In this document: positions 33,602-42,105 of the stretch, one piece after another
Layout: every line of letters starts with the position of its first letter
Numbering within the stretch: the stretch's first letter is position 1
Assembly (NCBI RefSeq): GCF_000185905.1
Contig: NC_014923.1
Location: 4,363,501-4,427,500, forward strand
Source: Mesorhizobium ciceri biovar biserrulae WSM1271
GTDB lineage: Bacteria > Pseudomonadota > Alphaproteobacteria > Rhizobiales > Rhizobiaceae
DNA length: 64,000 nt
Reading direction: 5' to 3'
Made by a program: the position numbers and the translations under genes
The notes under the pieces: generated by a model
The model's database searches: none
The model's input: only the letters and a program-made list of their open reading frames with translations
Told to the model about the DNA's origin: nothing

Positions 33602-34573
33602 ATGTCGAATTCTGTTACCATACGAGTGCCCGCTCGCCTGCACCTTGGCTTCCTTGATCTCAATGGCGATGCTGGACGGCGGTTCGGCAGCGTCGGGCTT
33701 CCATTGAGCGAACCCGAAACCGTCGTCACCCTGTCGCGGTCCAGCGAGACCATCGTCGAAGGCTCCGAGAGCACCCGTGCCAGCGAGCATCTGTCGACGC
33801 TCTGCAAGCATCTCGGCATTCGCGGCCAGCACCATCTGGTGGTCGAGCAGTCGATCCCCAGTCATGCGGGTCTGGGCTCCGGCACGCAGATCGCCCTTGC
33901 CGTCGCCTCGGCGTTGCGCACGCTCCACAATCTGCCTCTGGACATCGCCGGCGACGCTAACCTGCTCGAGCGGGGCGGCCGATCCGGCATCGGCATCGCA
34001 AGTTTCGAAGACGGCGGCGTCATAGTCGACGCCGGCAAGAACGACCGCGGCGGAACGCCTCCGGTCGTCGCGCGGCTGCCGTTTCCGGAAGAATGGCGCG
34101 TCCTCCTCATCCTCGACCATTCCGGGCATGGACTGCATGGAGCAGCCGAGGTCGCGGCGTTTCGCTCGCTGCCGCCATTCCCGACGGCAGGCAGTGGGGA
34201 GATCTGCCGGAGGGTGCTGATGGGCATTATGCCGGCTTTGGTCGAGCGGGACCTTCCGGCATTCGGCGCCTCCGTCACCGCGATACAGATGCTGATCGGC
34301 AGCCACTTCGCCCCGGCCCAGGGCGGCGTGTTCACCTCGAAGCGGGTCGAGATGGTGGCCCACTGTCTCAATGAAGCAGGCGCCGTCGGCATCGGCCAGA
34401 GTTCCTGGGGGCCGACAGGCTTTGCCTTCGCGCCATCGCACGACGCCGCACTCAAGTTCGTCGACGCGGTTCGGAAAATGACAGTTGAAGACGGCCTTGA
34501 GGTCAAGATCGTCAAGGGCAGGAATTCCGGCGCGAAGATCAGTTCAACCAGGCTGGATCTCGTCGGCAGCTGA
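33602..34573 (+). CDS. Beta-ribofuranosylaminobenzene 5'-phosphate synthase
   Basis: Condenses 4-hydroxybenzoate or 4-aminobenzoate with PRPP in the first committed step of the arylamine side of tetrahydromethanopterin synthesis. It has 323 residues with a GHMP-kinase fold: VRVPARLHLGFLDLNGD at the start and the P-loop-like PSHAGLGSGTQIALAVASAL. GGRSGIGIASFEDGGVIVD and AVGIGQSSWGPTGFAF are typical of this subfamily. It begins a rightward run with mtdB and four more genes. In archaea this enzyme is MptG. Confidence 0.93.
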   Translation: MSNSVTIRVPARLHLGFLDLNGDAGRRFGSVGLPLSEPETVVTLSRSSETIVEGSESTRASEHLSTLCKHLGIRGQHHLVVEQSIPSHAGLGSGTQIALAVASALRTLHNLPLDIAGDANLLERGGRSGIGIASFEDGGVIVDAGKNDRGGTPPVVARLPFPEEWRVLLILDHSGHGLHGAAEVAAFRSLPPFPTAGSGEICRRVLMGIMPALVERDLPAFGASVTAIQMLIGSHFAPAQGGVFTSKRVEMVAHCLNEAGAVGIGQSSWGPTGFAFAPSHDAALKFVDAVRKMTVEDGLEVKIVKGRNSGAKISSTRLDLVGS

Positions 34574-34602
34574 CGCTTCAGTTTCAGGCAGAAAGGCAAG
34601 AA

Positions 34603-35496
34603 ATGGCCCGCAAACACATCCTGCACATGCTGACACCGTTGAAGCAGATGAGCCCCTTCGACGTGAACATGGCGCTCGACGCAGGTTTCGACGCCGTCGT
34701 CCCCTATGTCGATGTGGGCCTGGCCGAAGTGACAGGACTGGTCCAGGACGCGATCTTTTCACGCCCGCCGGATGCGGGTGTCGACACCGGCATCTTCATC
34801 GCCGGGAAGGATGCCTCGTTGGCGCTCGACATGTTCGACGCCGCGAAGAAGGCGATGGTGCCGCCTTTCCAGGTTTCGGTATTTGCCGATCCAGCCGGCT
34901 CGTTCACCACAGCCGCGGCGATGGTGGCCAAGGTCGAAAAGGCGCTGGAGAAGAAATTCCAGCGTGCGCTCAGGGATACGAGGGTGGCTGTTTTCGGCGC
35001 CACCGGCGTCGTCGGCTTCTGCACCGCCGTCATCGCGGCAGGGGAAGGTGCCCGGGTCACACTTGTCGGCCATGACGGCATCGAACGGGTCAAGCAGATC
35101 GCGGCCGAGATCGAAAGCAGGTTCCACCTCACCGTCGATGCGGCTGACGGATCGAGCGACGCCCGCAAGACAAAGCTGGTCGAAGCCAACGAAATTATCC
35201 TGGCTTGCGCCAAAGCTGGCGTCCAGGTGGTCTCCAAAGCCCAATTGAAAGGCAATGACCTGCTTATTGCGGCCGACGTCAATGCCGTTCCCCCGGCCGG
35301 CATCGAAGGATTGGCCGTCAATGCCAATGGTGATCCACTCGATGCGGCAAAAGCTGTCGGCATTGGTCCGCTTGCCATCGGCAATGTCAAATATAAGGTC
35401 GAATTCGGCCTCTTCAAAAGAATGATCGAATCCGAAAAGACGATCACGCTCGGTTTTCAGGAAGCGTTTTCCCTTGCACGCGAGATTGCCAAGTAA
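34603..35496 (+). CDS. mtdB: NAD(P)-dependent methylene-tetrahydromethanopterin dehydrogenase
   Basis: Oxidises methylene-H4MPT to methenyl-H4MPT. It has 297 residues: HMLTPLKQMSPFDVNMALDAG at the N-terminus, the Rossmann region RVAVFGATGVVGFCTAVIAAGEGARVTLVGH and ADVNAVPPAGIEGLAVN, and FKRMIESEKTITLGF at the C-terminus. The length and motif set fit MtdB/MtdA. The surrounding H4MPT gene context favours MtdB, although MtdA is a close paralogue and cofactor preference (NAD versus NADP) cannot be read directly. The next gene overlaps its end by 23 nt. Confidence 0.93.
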   Translation: MARKHILHMLTPLKQMSPFDVNMALDAGFDAVVPYVDVGLAEVTGLVQDAIFSRPPDAGVDTGIFIAGKDASLALDMFDAAKKAMVPPFQVSVFADPAGSFTTAAAMVAKVEKALEKKFQRALRDTRVAVFGATGVVGFCTAVIAAGEGARVTLVGHDGIERVKQIAAEIESRFHLTVDAADGSSDARKTKLVEANEIILACAKAGVQVVSKAQLKGNDLLIAADVNAVPPAGIEGLAVNANGDPLDAAKAVGIGPLAIGNVKYKVEFGLFKRMIESEKTITLGFQEAFSLAREIAK

Positions 35497-36604
35497 CGCC
35501 GGATCTCTTTTGATCGCGGCAATTTCAGGCCGGGCGCTGGCCGCCGCCGCGCGTCGCGCCGGCTATCGTCCGCTGGTCGCCGATTTCTTTTGCGATACGG
35601 ACACCGTCGCGCTCGCAGAACGCGCGACAATGCTGCCAGGCGACCTGCAAGGAGGCATCGACGGCGAGCGCATCATCGACACGCTTCGGCGATTGGCTGG
35701 CGACGACCTGCCGGCCGCCATTGTCCTGGGCTCAGGGTTTGAGCGGATGCCTGAGACCGTGGACAAAATCGCGCGACACTTTCGGCTCGCCGGCAATGGC
35801 GGCGCCGCGATCCGCAGGATCAAGGATCCGCAGTTGCTGGCCGATGATTGTGCCGAACTCGGCATCCCGCATCCGCAACTGCGATGGGACCAGCCGCCTG
35901 ACCCGGAGAACTGGGTGGTCAAGTCCGCGGGCGGCGCCGGCGGCGGACACGTCAGACGAGCAGCCGGAGAAAGCCCGACCGCCGGCCGCTACTTCCAGCG
36001 CTTCGTTGCCGGTCGCAGCATCTCGGCCCTGTTCGTCGGCAATGGTCAAACCGCGCACCTCGTGGGTTTCAGCCAACAATGGACGTCTCCCGCCCCCACA
36101 GCGCCCTATCGCTACGGCGGCGCCGTACGGTTGAGACGCTTCGATCGCAGACAGGCGGCGGTCATCGGCGGCTGGCTCTCAAGTCTGACGCGGCGCGCCG
36201 GCCTGGTTGGATTGTGCAGCGCCGATCTGATCCGTGGACCGGATGGCTACACGTTCATCGAGATCAATCCGAGGCCGGGCGCCACCCTCGACATTTTCGA
36301 CGATGTTGACGCGCCATTGATCGAAGCGCATCTGCGCGCCGCGACGGGTCAGGTCTTCCGCTTGCCGCGCTTCGTCGATTCGATGGCGTCGATGGTGGCC
36401 TACGCCGCGACGCCAATCACTCACTTTCCGTCGATTGCCTGGCCTGAATGGACAGCGGACCAACAGTCGGCAGGCACCCGTCTGATTGCCGGCGACCCTG
36501 TCTGCACGGTCTTCGCGCGCGGTCCGAGCGCCCAATCGACCAAGCGGCTCATCAAGGGACAAGCCAGCCAATTGCAACTCCAATGGGAAGGAGACCGGAC
36601 ATGA
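35474..36604 (+). CDS. ATP-grasp protein of the H4MPT/methanofuran cluster (Orf5-like)
   Basis: A 376-residue ATP-grasp protein. It corresponds by position and fold to the conserved Orf5 of methylotrophic H4MPT clusters. Motifs: VVKSAGGAGGGHVRRA (nucleotide loop), YFQRFVAGRSISALFVG and CSADLIRGPDGYTFIEINPRPGATLD (metal-binding Glu-Asn). By analogy with the archaeal ATP-grasp MfnD it might attach glutamate to a furan precursor, but this is inference. The start is uncertain: TTG at 35474 overlaps mtdB by 23 nt, and TTG at 35510 is an alternative. Confidence 0.85.
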   Translation: MHARLPSNAGSLLIAAISGRALAAAARRAGYRPLVADFFCDTDTVALAERATMLPGDLQGGIDGERIIDTLRRLAGDDLPAAIVLGSGFERMPETVDKIARHFRLAGNGGAAIRRIKDPQLLADDCAELGIPHPQLRWDQPPDPENWVVKSAGGAGGGHVRRAAGESPTAGRYFQRFVAGRSISALFVGNGQTAHLVGFSQQWTSPAPTAPYRYGGAVRLRRFDRRQAAVIGGWLSSLTRRAGLVGLCSADLIRGPDGYTFIEINPRPGATLDIFDDVDAPLIEAHLRAATGQVFRLPRFVDSMASMVAYAATPITHFPSIAWPEWTADQQSAGTRLIAGDPVCTVFARGPSAQSTKRLIKGQASQLQLQWEGDRT

Positions 36605-37557
36605 AAGACGGTTCGGCATTCCTGAACGACAATGCACAGCGCATCGTTGACGGCATGATCGGCGACGCCGAACGCCTACGTATCGTCGTTTCCAGGGGAC
36701 CATTGGGCGAGCGCCTGATCGATGCCGGCGCCAAGACCGTCGGCAGCGTCGAGGCCGGGATGCGCATGGCTGAGGCTGCGATGGGCGGTCTCGGCAGCGT
36801 TTCGGTGTTCATGGATCGCGCGTCACAGCAATGGCCGTTCACCGTCGAAGCGCGATCTTCGCAGCCGGTGCTGGCCTGCCTGGGCAGCCAGTATGCGGGC
36901 TGGAACCTGTCTGGCCAGGACTATTTCGCGATGGGATCTGGGCCGGCGCGGGCCCTCGCCCGGGTCGAACCGCTGTTCGAGACACTTTCCTATCGCGACA
37001 TCACATCTTCCGCGGTGCTTATCCTTGAGACGGCCGAACCGCCTCCCCGCGCGATCGTTGAGAAAGTGGGCAAGGCAACTGGACTGGCGACGGAAAAGCT
37101 CACCTTCCTCTACGCGCCGACACAAAGCCTTGCCGGCGGCGTGCAGATCGTGGCGCGCGCGCTCGAGGTTGCCCTGCACAAGATCAATGATCTCAAATTC
37201 CCGCTGGAGAACGTTGTCGACGGCATCGGAACGGCGCCGATCCCCGCCCCCCATCCGGATTTCCTGACCGCCATGGGCCGAACCAACGATGCCATCATCT
37301 ATGGCGGCAGCGTCCAGCTCTTCGTCAAAGGATCGGCGAAGGAGGCTGGCAAACTCGCGGAAAAACTTCCCAGCAGCGCCTCACGGGACTACGGCCAACC
37401 CTTCGCCGAGATCTTCACGCGGTTCAAGGGCGATTTCTATGCCATCGACCCGCTGCTGTTCAGCCCGGCTGAAGTGATCGTGACAGCGATCGAAACCGGC
37501 GATACGTTTCGCGCCGGTCGGCGTAATCTGAAGATGCTCGAACGGAGTCTCGGCTAG
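36601..37557 (+). CDS. mch: Methenyl-tetrahydromethanopterin cyclohydrolase
   Basis: Converts methenyl-H4MPT to formyl-H4MPT. It has 318 residues; signature stretches are LGSQYAGWNLSGQDYFAMGSGPARAL, DITSSAVLILETAEPPP, and YAPTQSLAGGVQIVARALEVALHKI-DLKFPLE. The start ATG at 36601 overlaps the stop codon of the preceding ATP-grasp gene (ATGA), so translation is coupled. Longer in-frame sequence from 36448 is antisense-like and not family-like. Confidence 0.96.
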   Translation: MKDGSAFLNDNAQRIVDGMIGDAERLRIVVSRGPLGERLIDAGAKTVGSVEAGMRMAEAAMGGLGSVSVFMDRASQQWPFTVEARSSQPVLACLGSQYAGWNLSGQDYFAMGSGPARALARVEPLFETLSYRDITSSAVLILETAEPPPRAIVEKVGKATGLATEKLTFLYAPTQSLAGGVQIVARALEVALHKINDLKFPLENVVDGIGTAPIPAPHPDFLTAMGRTNDAIIYGGSVQLFVKGSAKEAGKLAEKLPSSASRDYGQPFAEIFTRFKGDFYAIDPLLFSPAEVIVTAIETGDTFRAGRRNLKMLERSLG

Positions 37558-37691
37558 GGCATGGCGGTGCAAAGGGATTCGTCTGTCATTCGCCCGCCCG
37601 GCGACTGCCGTTCGTGCAGCCCTGCCGCGGACGCGGCCATGAGGGCGTGGAATCGCTCGCGCCGCCGACATTCCCGCACCCGAGAGGCCAC

Positions 37692-38639
37692 ATGCTCCCT
37701 CGCATCCTGATCGTCAGCGACAAAGTGGACACCGGCTCCAACGGCCTGGCGGCAGGACTTGGTCGGGGGGGCGCCGCCGTTACAGCCGTGCCGCTGGCGG
37801 CGATCGCATTCGATACCAGCAGCCCGAGCGGACTTGCGATCCCCGGCTTCGGCGGCACGCTGCCCGACGCCGTGCTTGTCCGTTCGATCGCCGCCGGATC
37901 GTTCGAAGCGGTAACCCGGCGCCTCGGCGTGCTGCACGCGTTAAGCAGACTATCGGTTCCCGTATGGAATTCCGCGCAGGCGATCGAGCGCTGCGTCGAC
38001 AAGTCGATGACGACATTCCTCCTGAAAAATGCCGGCCTGCCTACGCCACGCACCTTTGCCGTAGAAGGACTTGCCGTCGCCGAGGAGGTCGCGGCGCAAG
38101 AGCTTCCGCGGGGACCGCTGGTGCTGAAACCATTGTTCGGGGCGCAAGGCCGCGGCATAAAGCTGATCCGCACGCTCTCGGACCTGCCGGCCGCAGAAGA
38201 GGTGAACAGCGTCTACTACCTTCAGCAATATGTGTCGCGTGCCGGTCCGCCTTTCCGGGATTTCCGCGTGTTTGTCTGCGCCGGAGAGACCGTGGCGATG
38301 ATGAGCCGCATCAGCGACGACTGGATCACGAACGTCAACCGGGGTGGCGTGCCGGAACAGGTTTCCGAACATGGCAAGGCGGAACTGGCATCGCTGGCCG
38401 TCGCTGCGTCAGCCGCGGTCGGCGCGGATTTTGCCGGCGTGGACATCGTGCGGGCTGACGACGGCAATCTGTTCATACTCGAAGTGAACAGCATGCCCGC
38501 ATGGTCGGGATTGCAGTCGGTGGTCGCCGTGAACATCGCCGAGGCAATCGCCGATGCCTTGCTGAAACTTCTGGCCGATCGCGCCGAGGCGGCCGCCGCA
38601 CCGCGGCCCTACCGTTTTGCCGCGCCTGCGAATTCGTGA
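37692..38639 (+). CDS. RimK-like ATP-grasp ligase (Orf7-like)
   Basis: A 315-residue ATP-grasp protein of the RimK/CofF group. It matches Orf7 of bacterial H4MPT clusters. Motifs: VDKSMTTFLLKNAGLPTPRTFAV, PLVLKPLFGAQGRGI (phosphate-binding), YLQQYVSRAGPPFRDFRVFV, and GVDIVRADDGNLFILEVNSMPAWSG (the metal-binding Glu and Asn). The RimK group adds glutamate to a carboxylate, so a side chain glutamylation of H4MPT or methanofuran is the obvious guess. The start ATG 37692 follows a rather long 135-nt gap after mch. Confidence 0.88.
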   Translation: MLPRILIVSDKVDTGSNGLAAGLGRGGAAVTAVPLAAIAFDTSSPSGLAIPGFGGTLPDAVLVRSIAAGSFEAVTRRLGVLHALSRLSVPVWNSAQAIERCVDKSMTTFLLKNAGLPTPRTFAVEGLAVAEEVAAQELPRGPLVLKPLFGAQGRGIKLIRTLSDLPAAEEVNSVYYLQQYVSRAGPPFRDFRVFVCAGETVAMMSRISDDWITNVNRGGVPEQVSEHGKAELASLAVAASAAVGADFAGVDIVRADDGNLFILEVNSMPAWSGLQSVVAVNIAEAIADALLKLLADRAEAAAAPRPYRFAAPANS

Positions 38640-39511
38640 GGGCGGGCAAGGTGGTGCTTTCGCGTGAACGCCTCCGGGCCAGCTATAAGAATGCCTGCAG
38701 GATGGAGATCGAAGCCCTAAAGCCGGGCAACGTCCATCTGTTCGCCGACGGACACGGCATGTCCGCCGCCCAGTTCATGACAAGTGCGGAGGTTTCCTCC
38801 GGGCCGCTGACCGATCCTCGTCTGCCGGTCGGGCAGCGGATGCTGGAGGCGGTGCGCGCGACACGACTGGCGGTCGCAACCAATACCAATCTCGGAATCA
38901 TCCTTCTGGCAGGGCCTCTGATATGCGCCGCCGAAATGGGCGGTGACAGACTGCAGGACAATCTCGATTCGCTGCTTCGGGCTTTGAGCGTGCAGGATAC
39001 CAAGGCGGTATTCGAGGCGATCGTCACGGCCGCGCCAGGCGGCCTCGGAGAAGCCGCCAACGATGTGCGGCAGGAGCCGAAGGTCCATTTGCTGGACGCG
39101 ATGAGGGAGGCTGCCGACCGCGACATGATCGCTCGCCAGTACAGCAACTGTTTCGGCGACGTGTTCGGGGTCGGGCTCGCCGCGCTGGATGGAGCGTTGG
39201 CAGGTGGAGAAGACGGCATGTGGCCGACGGTGTTCGTCTACCTGGCGTTTCTCGCCGGCTTCCCCGACAGCCATGTGATCCGCAAGCACGGCGTTGACGT
39301 CGCAAATCAGGCGCGGCAGGAAGCCGTTGCCGTTCAGGCGGCGCTCCATGCCGAGGGCGACGAACCGTCGCGCATTCGTCTGCTCATGGAGTTCGACCGC
39401 CGGCTGAAGGCCGACAACATCAACCCCGGCACCTCGGCCGACCTCACCGTGGCTACTCTTTTAGTCCACACCCTCGCCCTCACCTTGCATAATCGCGGCG
39501 TTGGTGCTTGA
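38636..39511 (+). CDS. CitG/MdcB-like triphosphoribosyl-dephospho-CoA synthase family protein (Orf17-like)
   Basis: A 291-residue helical protein of the CitG family. In citrate lyase and malonate decarboxylase systems the family makes the 2'-triphosphoribosyl-dephospho-CoA prosthetic group. The H4MPT-cluster version, Orf17, is conserved but its reaction is unknown. Seen: CRMEIEALKPGNVHLFADGHGMS, TNTNLGIILLAGPL, DRRLKADNINPGTSADLTVATL. GTG at 38636 overlaps the stop of the preceding gene (GTGA). No citrate lyase or malonate decarboxylase genes are near, so a role in the cofactor pathway is favoured. Confidence 0.9.
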   Translation: MRAGKVVLSRERLRASYKNACRMEIEALKPGNVHLFADGHGMSAAQFMTSAEVSSGPLTDPRLPVGQRMLEAVRATRLAVATNTNLGIILLAGPLICAAEMGGDRLQDNLDSLLRALSVQDTKAVFEAIVTAAPGGLGEAANDVRQEPKVHLLDAMREAADRDMIARQYSNCFGDVFGVGLAALDGALAGGEDGMWPTVFVYLAFLAGFPDSHVIRKHGVDVANQARQEAVAVQAALHAEGDEPSRIRLLMEFDRRLKADNINPGTSADLTVATLLVHTLALTLHNRGVGA

Positions 39512-39660
39512 CTTCCAAAAGCGGAAGCTGTGCTTCCGCGGCTATCTAGCCAACCGGTCCGGGCAAATCCGGACGCTGCCAACAAGGATAGCTGTCCATC
39601 GAGCGCCTGCTCGGTTGCAGCGTCCGTGGACATCATAATTGTGTCTTGGAGGAAATTGGC

Positions 39661-40167
39661 ATGGCAAAAATATCAAAGGTTATGGTCGGTGAATCGCTGG
39701 TGGGAGACGGCAACGAAGTCGCGCATGTCGACCTGCTCATCGGCCCGCGGGGGAGCGCGGTCGAAACGGCATTTTGCAACGCGCTTACCAACAACAAGGA
39801 CGGCTTTACTTCGCTTTTGGCGGTGATCGCGCCCAATCTTCAATGCAAACCCAACACCGTGATGTTCAACAAGGTCACGATCAAGGGTGCCAAACAGGCG
39901 GTCCAGATGTTCGGCCCGGCGCAGCACGCCGTGGCAAAAGCCGTGCAGGACAGCGTTGCGGACGGGACCATTCCGGCCAACGAAGCAGACGACGTGTTCA
40001 TCTGCGTCGGGGTATTCATCCATTGGGACGCGGCGGACGACGCCAAGATCCAGAAATACAATTACGAGGCGACAAAGGAAGCCATCCAGCGCGCCGTTGC
40101 AGGAACCCCGACCGCCGCCGAAGCAACGGCCCAGCGCGACAAGGTCAAGCATCCGTTCGCAGCCTAG
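39661..40167 (+). CDS. fae: Formaldehyde-activating enzyme
   Basis: Catalyses condensation of formaldehyde with H4MPT to methylene-H4MPT, the entry step of this pathway. It has 168 residues, the standard length. Diagnostic parts are VGESLVGDGNEVAHVDLLIGPRGS with the proposed catalytic His, TPNTVMF-like NLQCKPNTVMFNKVTIKGAKQA, and GVFIHWDAADDAKIQKYNYEATKEAI. A strong ribosome-binding site (GGAGGAAA) precedes ATG 39661, fitting an abundant enzyme. It lies 150 nt after the CitG-like gene, so it may have its own promoter. A perfect hairpin follows at 40254-40293. Confidence 0.97.
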   Translation: MAKISKVMVGESLVGDGNEVAHVDLLIGPRGSAVETAFCNALTNNKDGFTSLLAVIAPNLQCKPNTVMFNKVTIKGAKQAVQMFGPAQHAVAKAVQDSVADGTIPANEADDVFICVGVFIHWDAADDAKIQKYNYEATKEAIQRAVAGTPTAAEATAQRDKVKHPFAA

Positions 40168-40253
40168 ACAAGAGACAGCCCCGCACAGGAAAAACCCTCT
40201 TCTGAGACGGATGGTCTGTTGCGCCGGCTGAAAAAGGTTCTGGGCTTTTGAAA

Positions 40254-40293
40254 CGTCAGCTCCCGAAGGGCGCACGCCCTTCGGGAGCTGACG
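40254..40293. terminator. Perfect 19-bp hairpin between fae and a convergent gene
   Basis: CGTCAGCTCCCGAAGGGCG (40254-40272) is repeated inverted without mismatch at 40275-40293, leaving a 2-nt centre. The element lies between fae (plus strand, ending 40167) and the HisA-like gene (minus strand, ending 40305). There is no T-run on either side, so a factor-independent terminator is not proven. An RNA-stabilising hairpin or a REP-like element are alternatives. Confidence 0.6.
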
Positions 40294-40304
40294 AGCAACG
40301 ATGA

Positions 40305-41021
40305 TCAGGCGCCGAGTGACGCGAGGCGGCCGGGCGTGAGCGTAGCGTTGTGCAATGAGGTTGCGACCAGTGCCGCGGCGACGCCCATGGCGGACAAGGC
40401 CCTGATGTCGTTCTCGTCGCGGACACCGCCGGCCGCAATGACAGCGCGATTTCCGGCCTTGGCCTTGACCTCCTGCAACCGCCCGAAGTCGGGACCGGCG
40501 GCCGCACCGACCTTGGCCAGCGTCATGACAATCACCTTTTGCGGCCAAAGCTCGGGCTCATCGAGAAGAGAACGCGGCCCGCAAAAACTATCGCCGACGA
40601 AATCAAGGGACAGGATGAGATCGGGATGATCGCGAAAACGCCGCAGCAACATGTCGTCTCGCTGCGATTCAGAGCCCAGAACAGGAGACAGCGAGCGTTC
40701 GGCAAGCGCCGCCAAAAGTGTCTTTTCGTCGGCCACGCCGGCATCGACCCAAAGTTCCGGCGGCTCCGCCATCGTCCTCAGCCGGGCGAGTGCGTCGCTG
40801 TTTGGCGCTCCGCCTTCGATAGCGTCCAGATCTGCGATGTAGAAGGTGGAAAAAGGATAAAGCCCACGCAGTCCTTCAGCGACCGCGACCACATCAGGGC
40901 TTCGGCTGAGCGGCGTAACGATCGGCCTGTAGCGATCGCGTTTTCCCTGCTGGGCGCGAACCACCACGCCGTCTTTCAGGTCGAGAACCGGAATGATACG
41001 CAACGCTTTTTCACCGACCAA
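40305..41021 (-). CDS. HisA/HisF-related TIM-barrel protein of the H4MPT/methanofuran cluster
   Basis: A 238-residue TIM barrel similar to the HisA/HisF isomerases: IIPVLDLKDGVVVRAQQGKR at the start, IADLDAIEGGAPN, LILSLDF, VIVMTLAKVGAAAGPDF and AAGGVRDENDIRALSAMGVAAALVATSLH. It resembles the HisAF-related group found in archaea and methylotrophs. The loss of the histidine pathway context and its position among cofactor genes argue against a real HisA, and the substrate is unknown. The start is TTG at 41021 just after GGGGG, and it diverges from the MfnF-like gene with 26 nt between. Confidence 0.85.
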   Translation of the reverse strand: MVGEKALRIIPVLDLKDGVVVRAQQGKRDRYRPIVTPLSRSPDVVAVAEGLRGLYPFSTFYIADLDAIEGGAPNSDALARLRTMAEPPELWVDAGVADEKTLLAALAERSLSPVLGSESQRDDMLLRRFRDHPDLILSLDFVGDSFCGPRSLLDEPELWPQKVIVMTLAKVGAAAGPDFGRLQEVKAKAGNRAVIAAGGVRDENDIRALSAMGVAAALVATSLHNATLTPGRLASLGA

Positions 41022-41047
41022 TTGCCCCCGTCATGAAAGCTTGAAGC

Positions 41048-42085
41048 GTGGAAAAAAGAAAGGGCATCATTGCCGGTTTCGACATTGGCGGCGCGCATCT
41101 GAAGGTGACCCGCGCACAAGACGGTCGCATCGTCGAGGCGGTAACGATCGCAACGCCGCTCTGGCAAGGGTTGGACAAGCTGGCTTCAGCCCTCGACGAA
41201 ACGGCTCCGATCTACGCGGGTGCGGATCTCAACGCATTTACCATGACGGGCGAACTGTCGGACATCTTTCCGTCCCGCGATGCCGGCGTGGCGGCTCTGC
41301 TGGGTCAGATTTCCACCCATTTCCCCGCAGACAAAAAGCTGGTCTATGCCGGACCGTCCGGTTTCGTCGGAGTCGAGCGGGCAGCGCAGCTGACCGCCGA
41401 TGTGGCTTCCGCCAATTGGCACGCGACAGCCTTGTTGGTGGCAAAACTCGCCGGCGATGCCCTGTTCGTCGACATGGGCTCCACCACCACCGATATTATC
41501 GCCATCAAGAACGGCGCCGTGGCCAATGACGGCTACACCGATGCCGGACGGCTTCTAACCGGCGAATTGGTCTATACCGGCTTTACCAGGACATTCCTGT
41601 TCGGCGTAGCCTCGTCGGCTCCCGTCCATGGCAGGCTAACGCCGCTGATGAACGAATATTTCGCCTCGATCGCCGACGCTCACCGCATCCTGGGCGTGCT
41701 CGACGAGGACGACGACAGGCACCCTCCCGCCGACGGCAAGGAAAAGACCGTGGACGGCTCGATCGCGCGGCTGGCGCGCATGGTGGGGCGCGACGCCACC
41801 GACCTCACCCCGCCGGAATGGGGTGACGTCGCGCGCTGGTTCAGCGAGCAGCAACTGCGCAAAGTGCACGATGCAGCGGCGCTGGTTGCCGGAACCCTGT
41901 CTCGGGATGTCCCGATCGTCGGCGCCGGAAGCGGTCGCTGGCAGATCAGGCGGCTGGCCGAACGCATGGAACGCAGTTACGTCGATTTCGCCGACATCAT
42001 CCCCGCCGATGACACTGTTCGCGGGCAAGCGAGCAGCGCGGCACCCGCGTCTGCGGTAGCGCTTTTGGCGGGATATCCTTCGTAA
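41048..42085 (+). CDS. H4MPT-linked C1 pathway protein of the hydantoinase A/MfnF-like family
   Basis: A 345-residue protein with an actin-like/hydantoinase A fold. It has the N-terminal IIAGFDIGGAHLKVTRAQDG phosphate loop and MGSTTTDIIAIKNGAVANDGYTDAGRLLTGELVYTG, plus IVGAGSGRWQIRRLAERM near the end. This combination is typical of the family found in bacterial H4MPT clusters. Its archaeal relative MfnF makes the bond between the furan and the tyramine-glutamate part of methanofuran, so a role in furan cofactor assembly is likely. GTG start at 41048; it ends 20 nt before the convergent DUF447 gene. Confidence 0.88.
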   Translation: MEKRKGIIAGFDIGGAHLKVTRAQDGRIVEAVTIATPLWQGLDKLASALDETAPIYAGADLNAFTMTGELSDIFPSRDAGVAALLGQISTHFPADKKLVYAGPSGFVGVERAAQLTADVASANWHATALLVAKLAGDALFVDMGSTTTDIIAIKNGAVANDGYTDAGRLLTGELVYTGFTRTFLFGVASSAPVHGRLTPLMNEYFASIADAHRILGVLDEDDDRHPPADGKEKTVDGSIARLARMVGRDATDLTPPEWGDVARWFSEQQLRKVHDAAALVAGTLSRDVPIVGAGSGRWQIRRLAERMERSYVDFADIIPADDTVRGQASSAAPASAVALLAGYPS

Positions 42086-42105
42086 GCAGGTTGCGGCGCT
42101 CGCGC

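Noticed and set aside
35474..37557. A mobile element origin of the H4MPT cluster
   Set aside because: No integrase, insertion sequence, tRNA-end repeat or base-composition break is seen around 27-47 kb.
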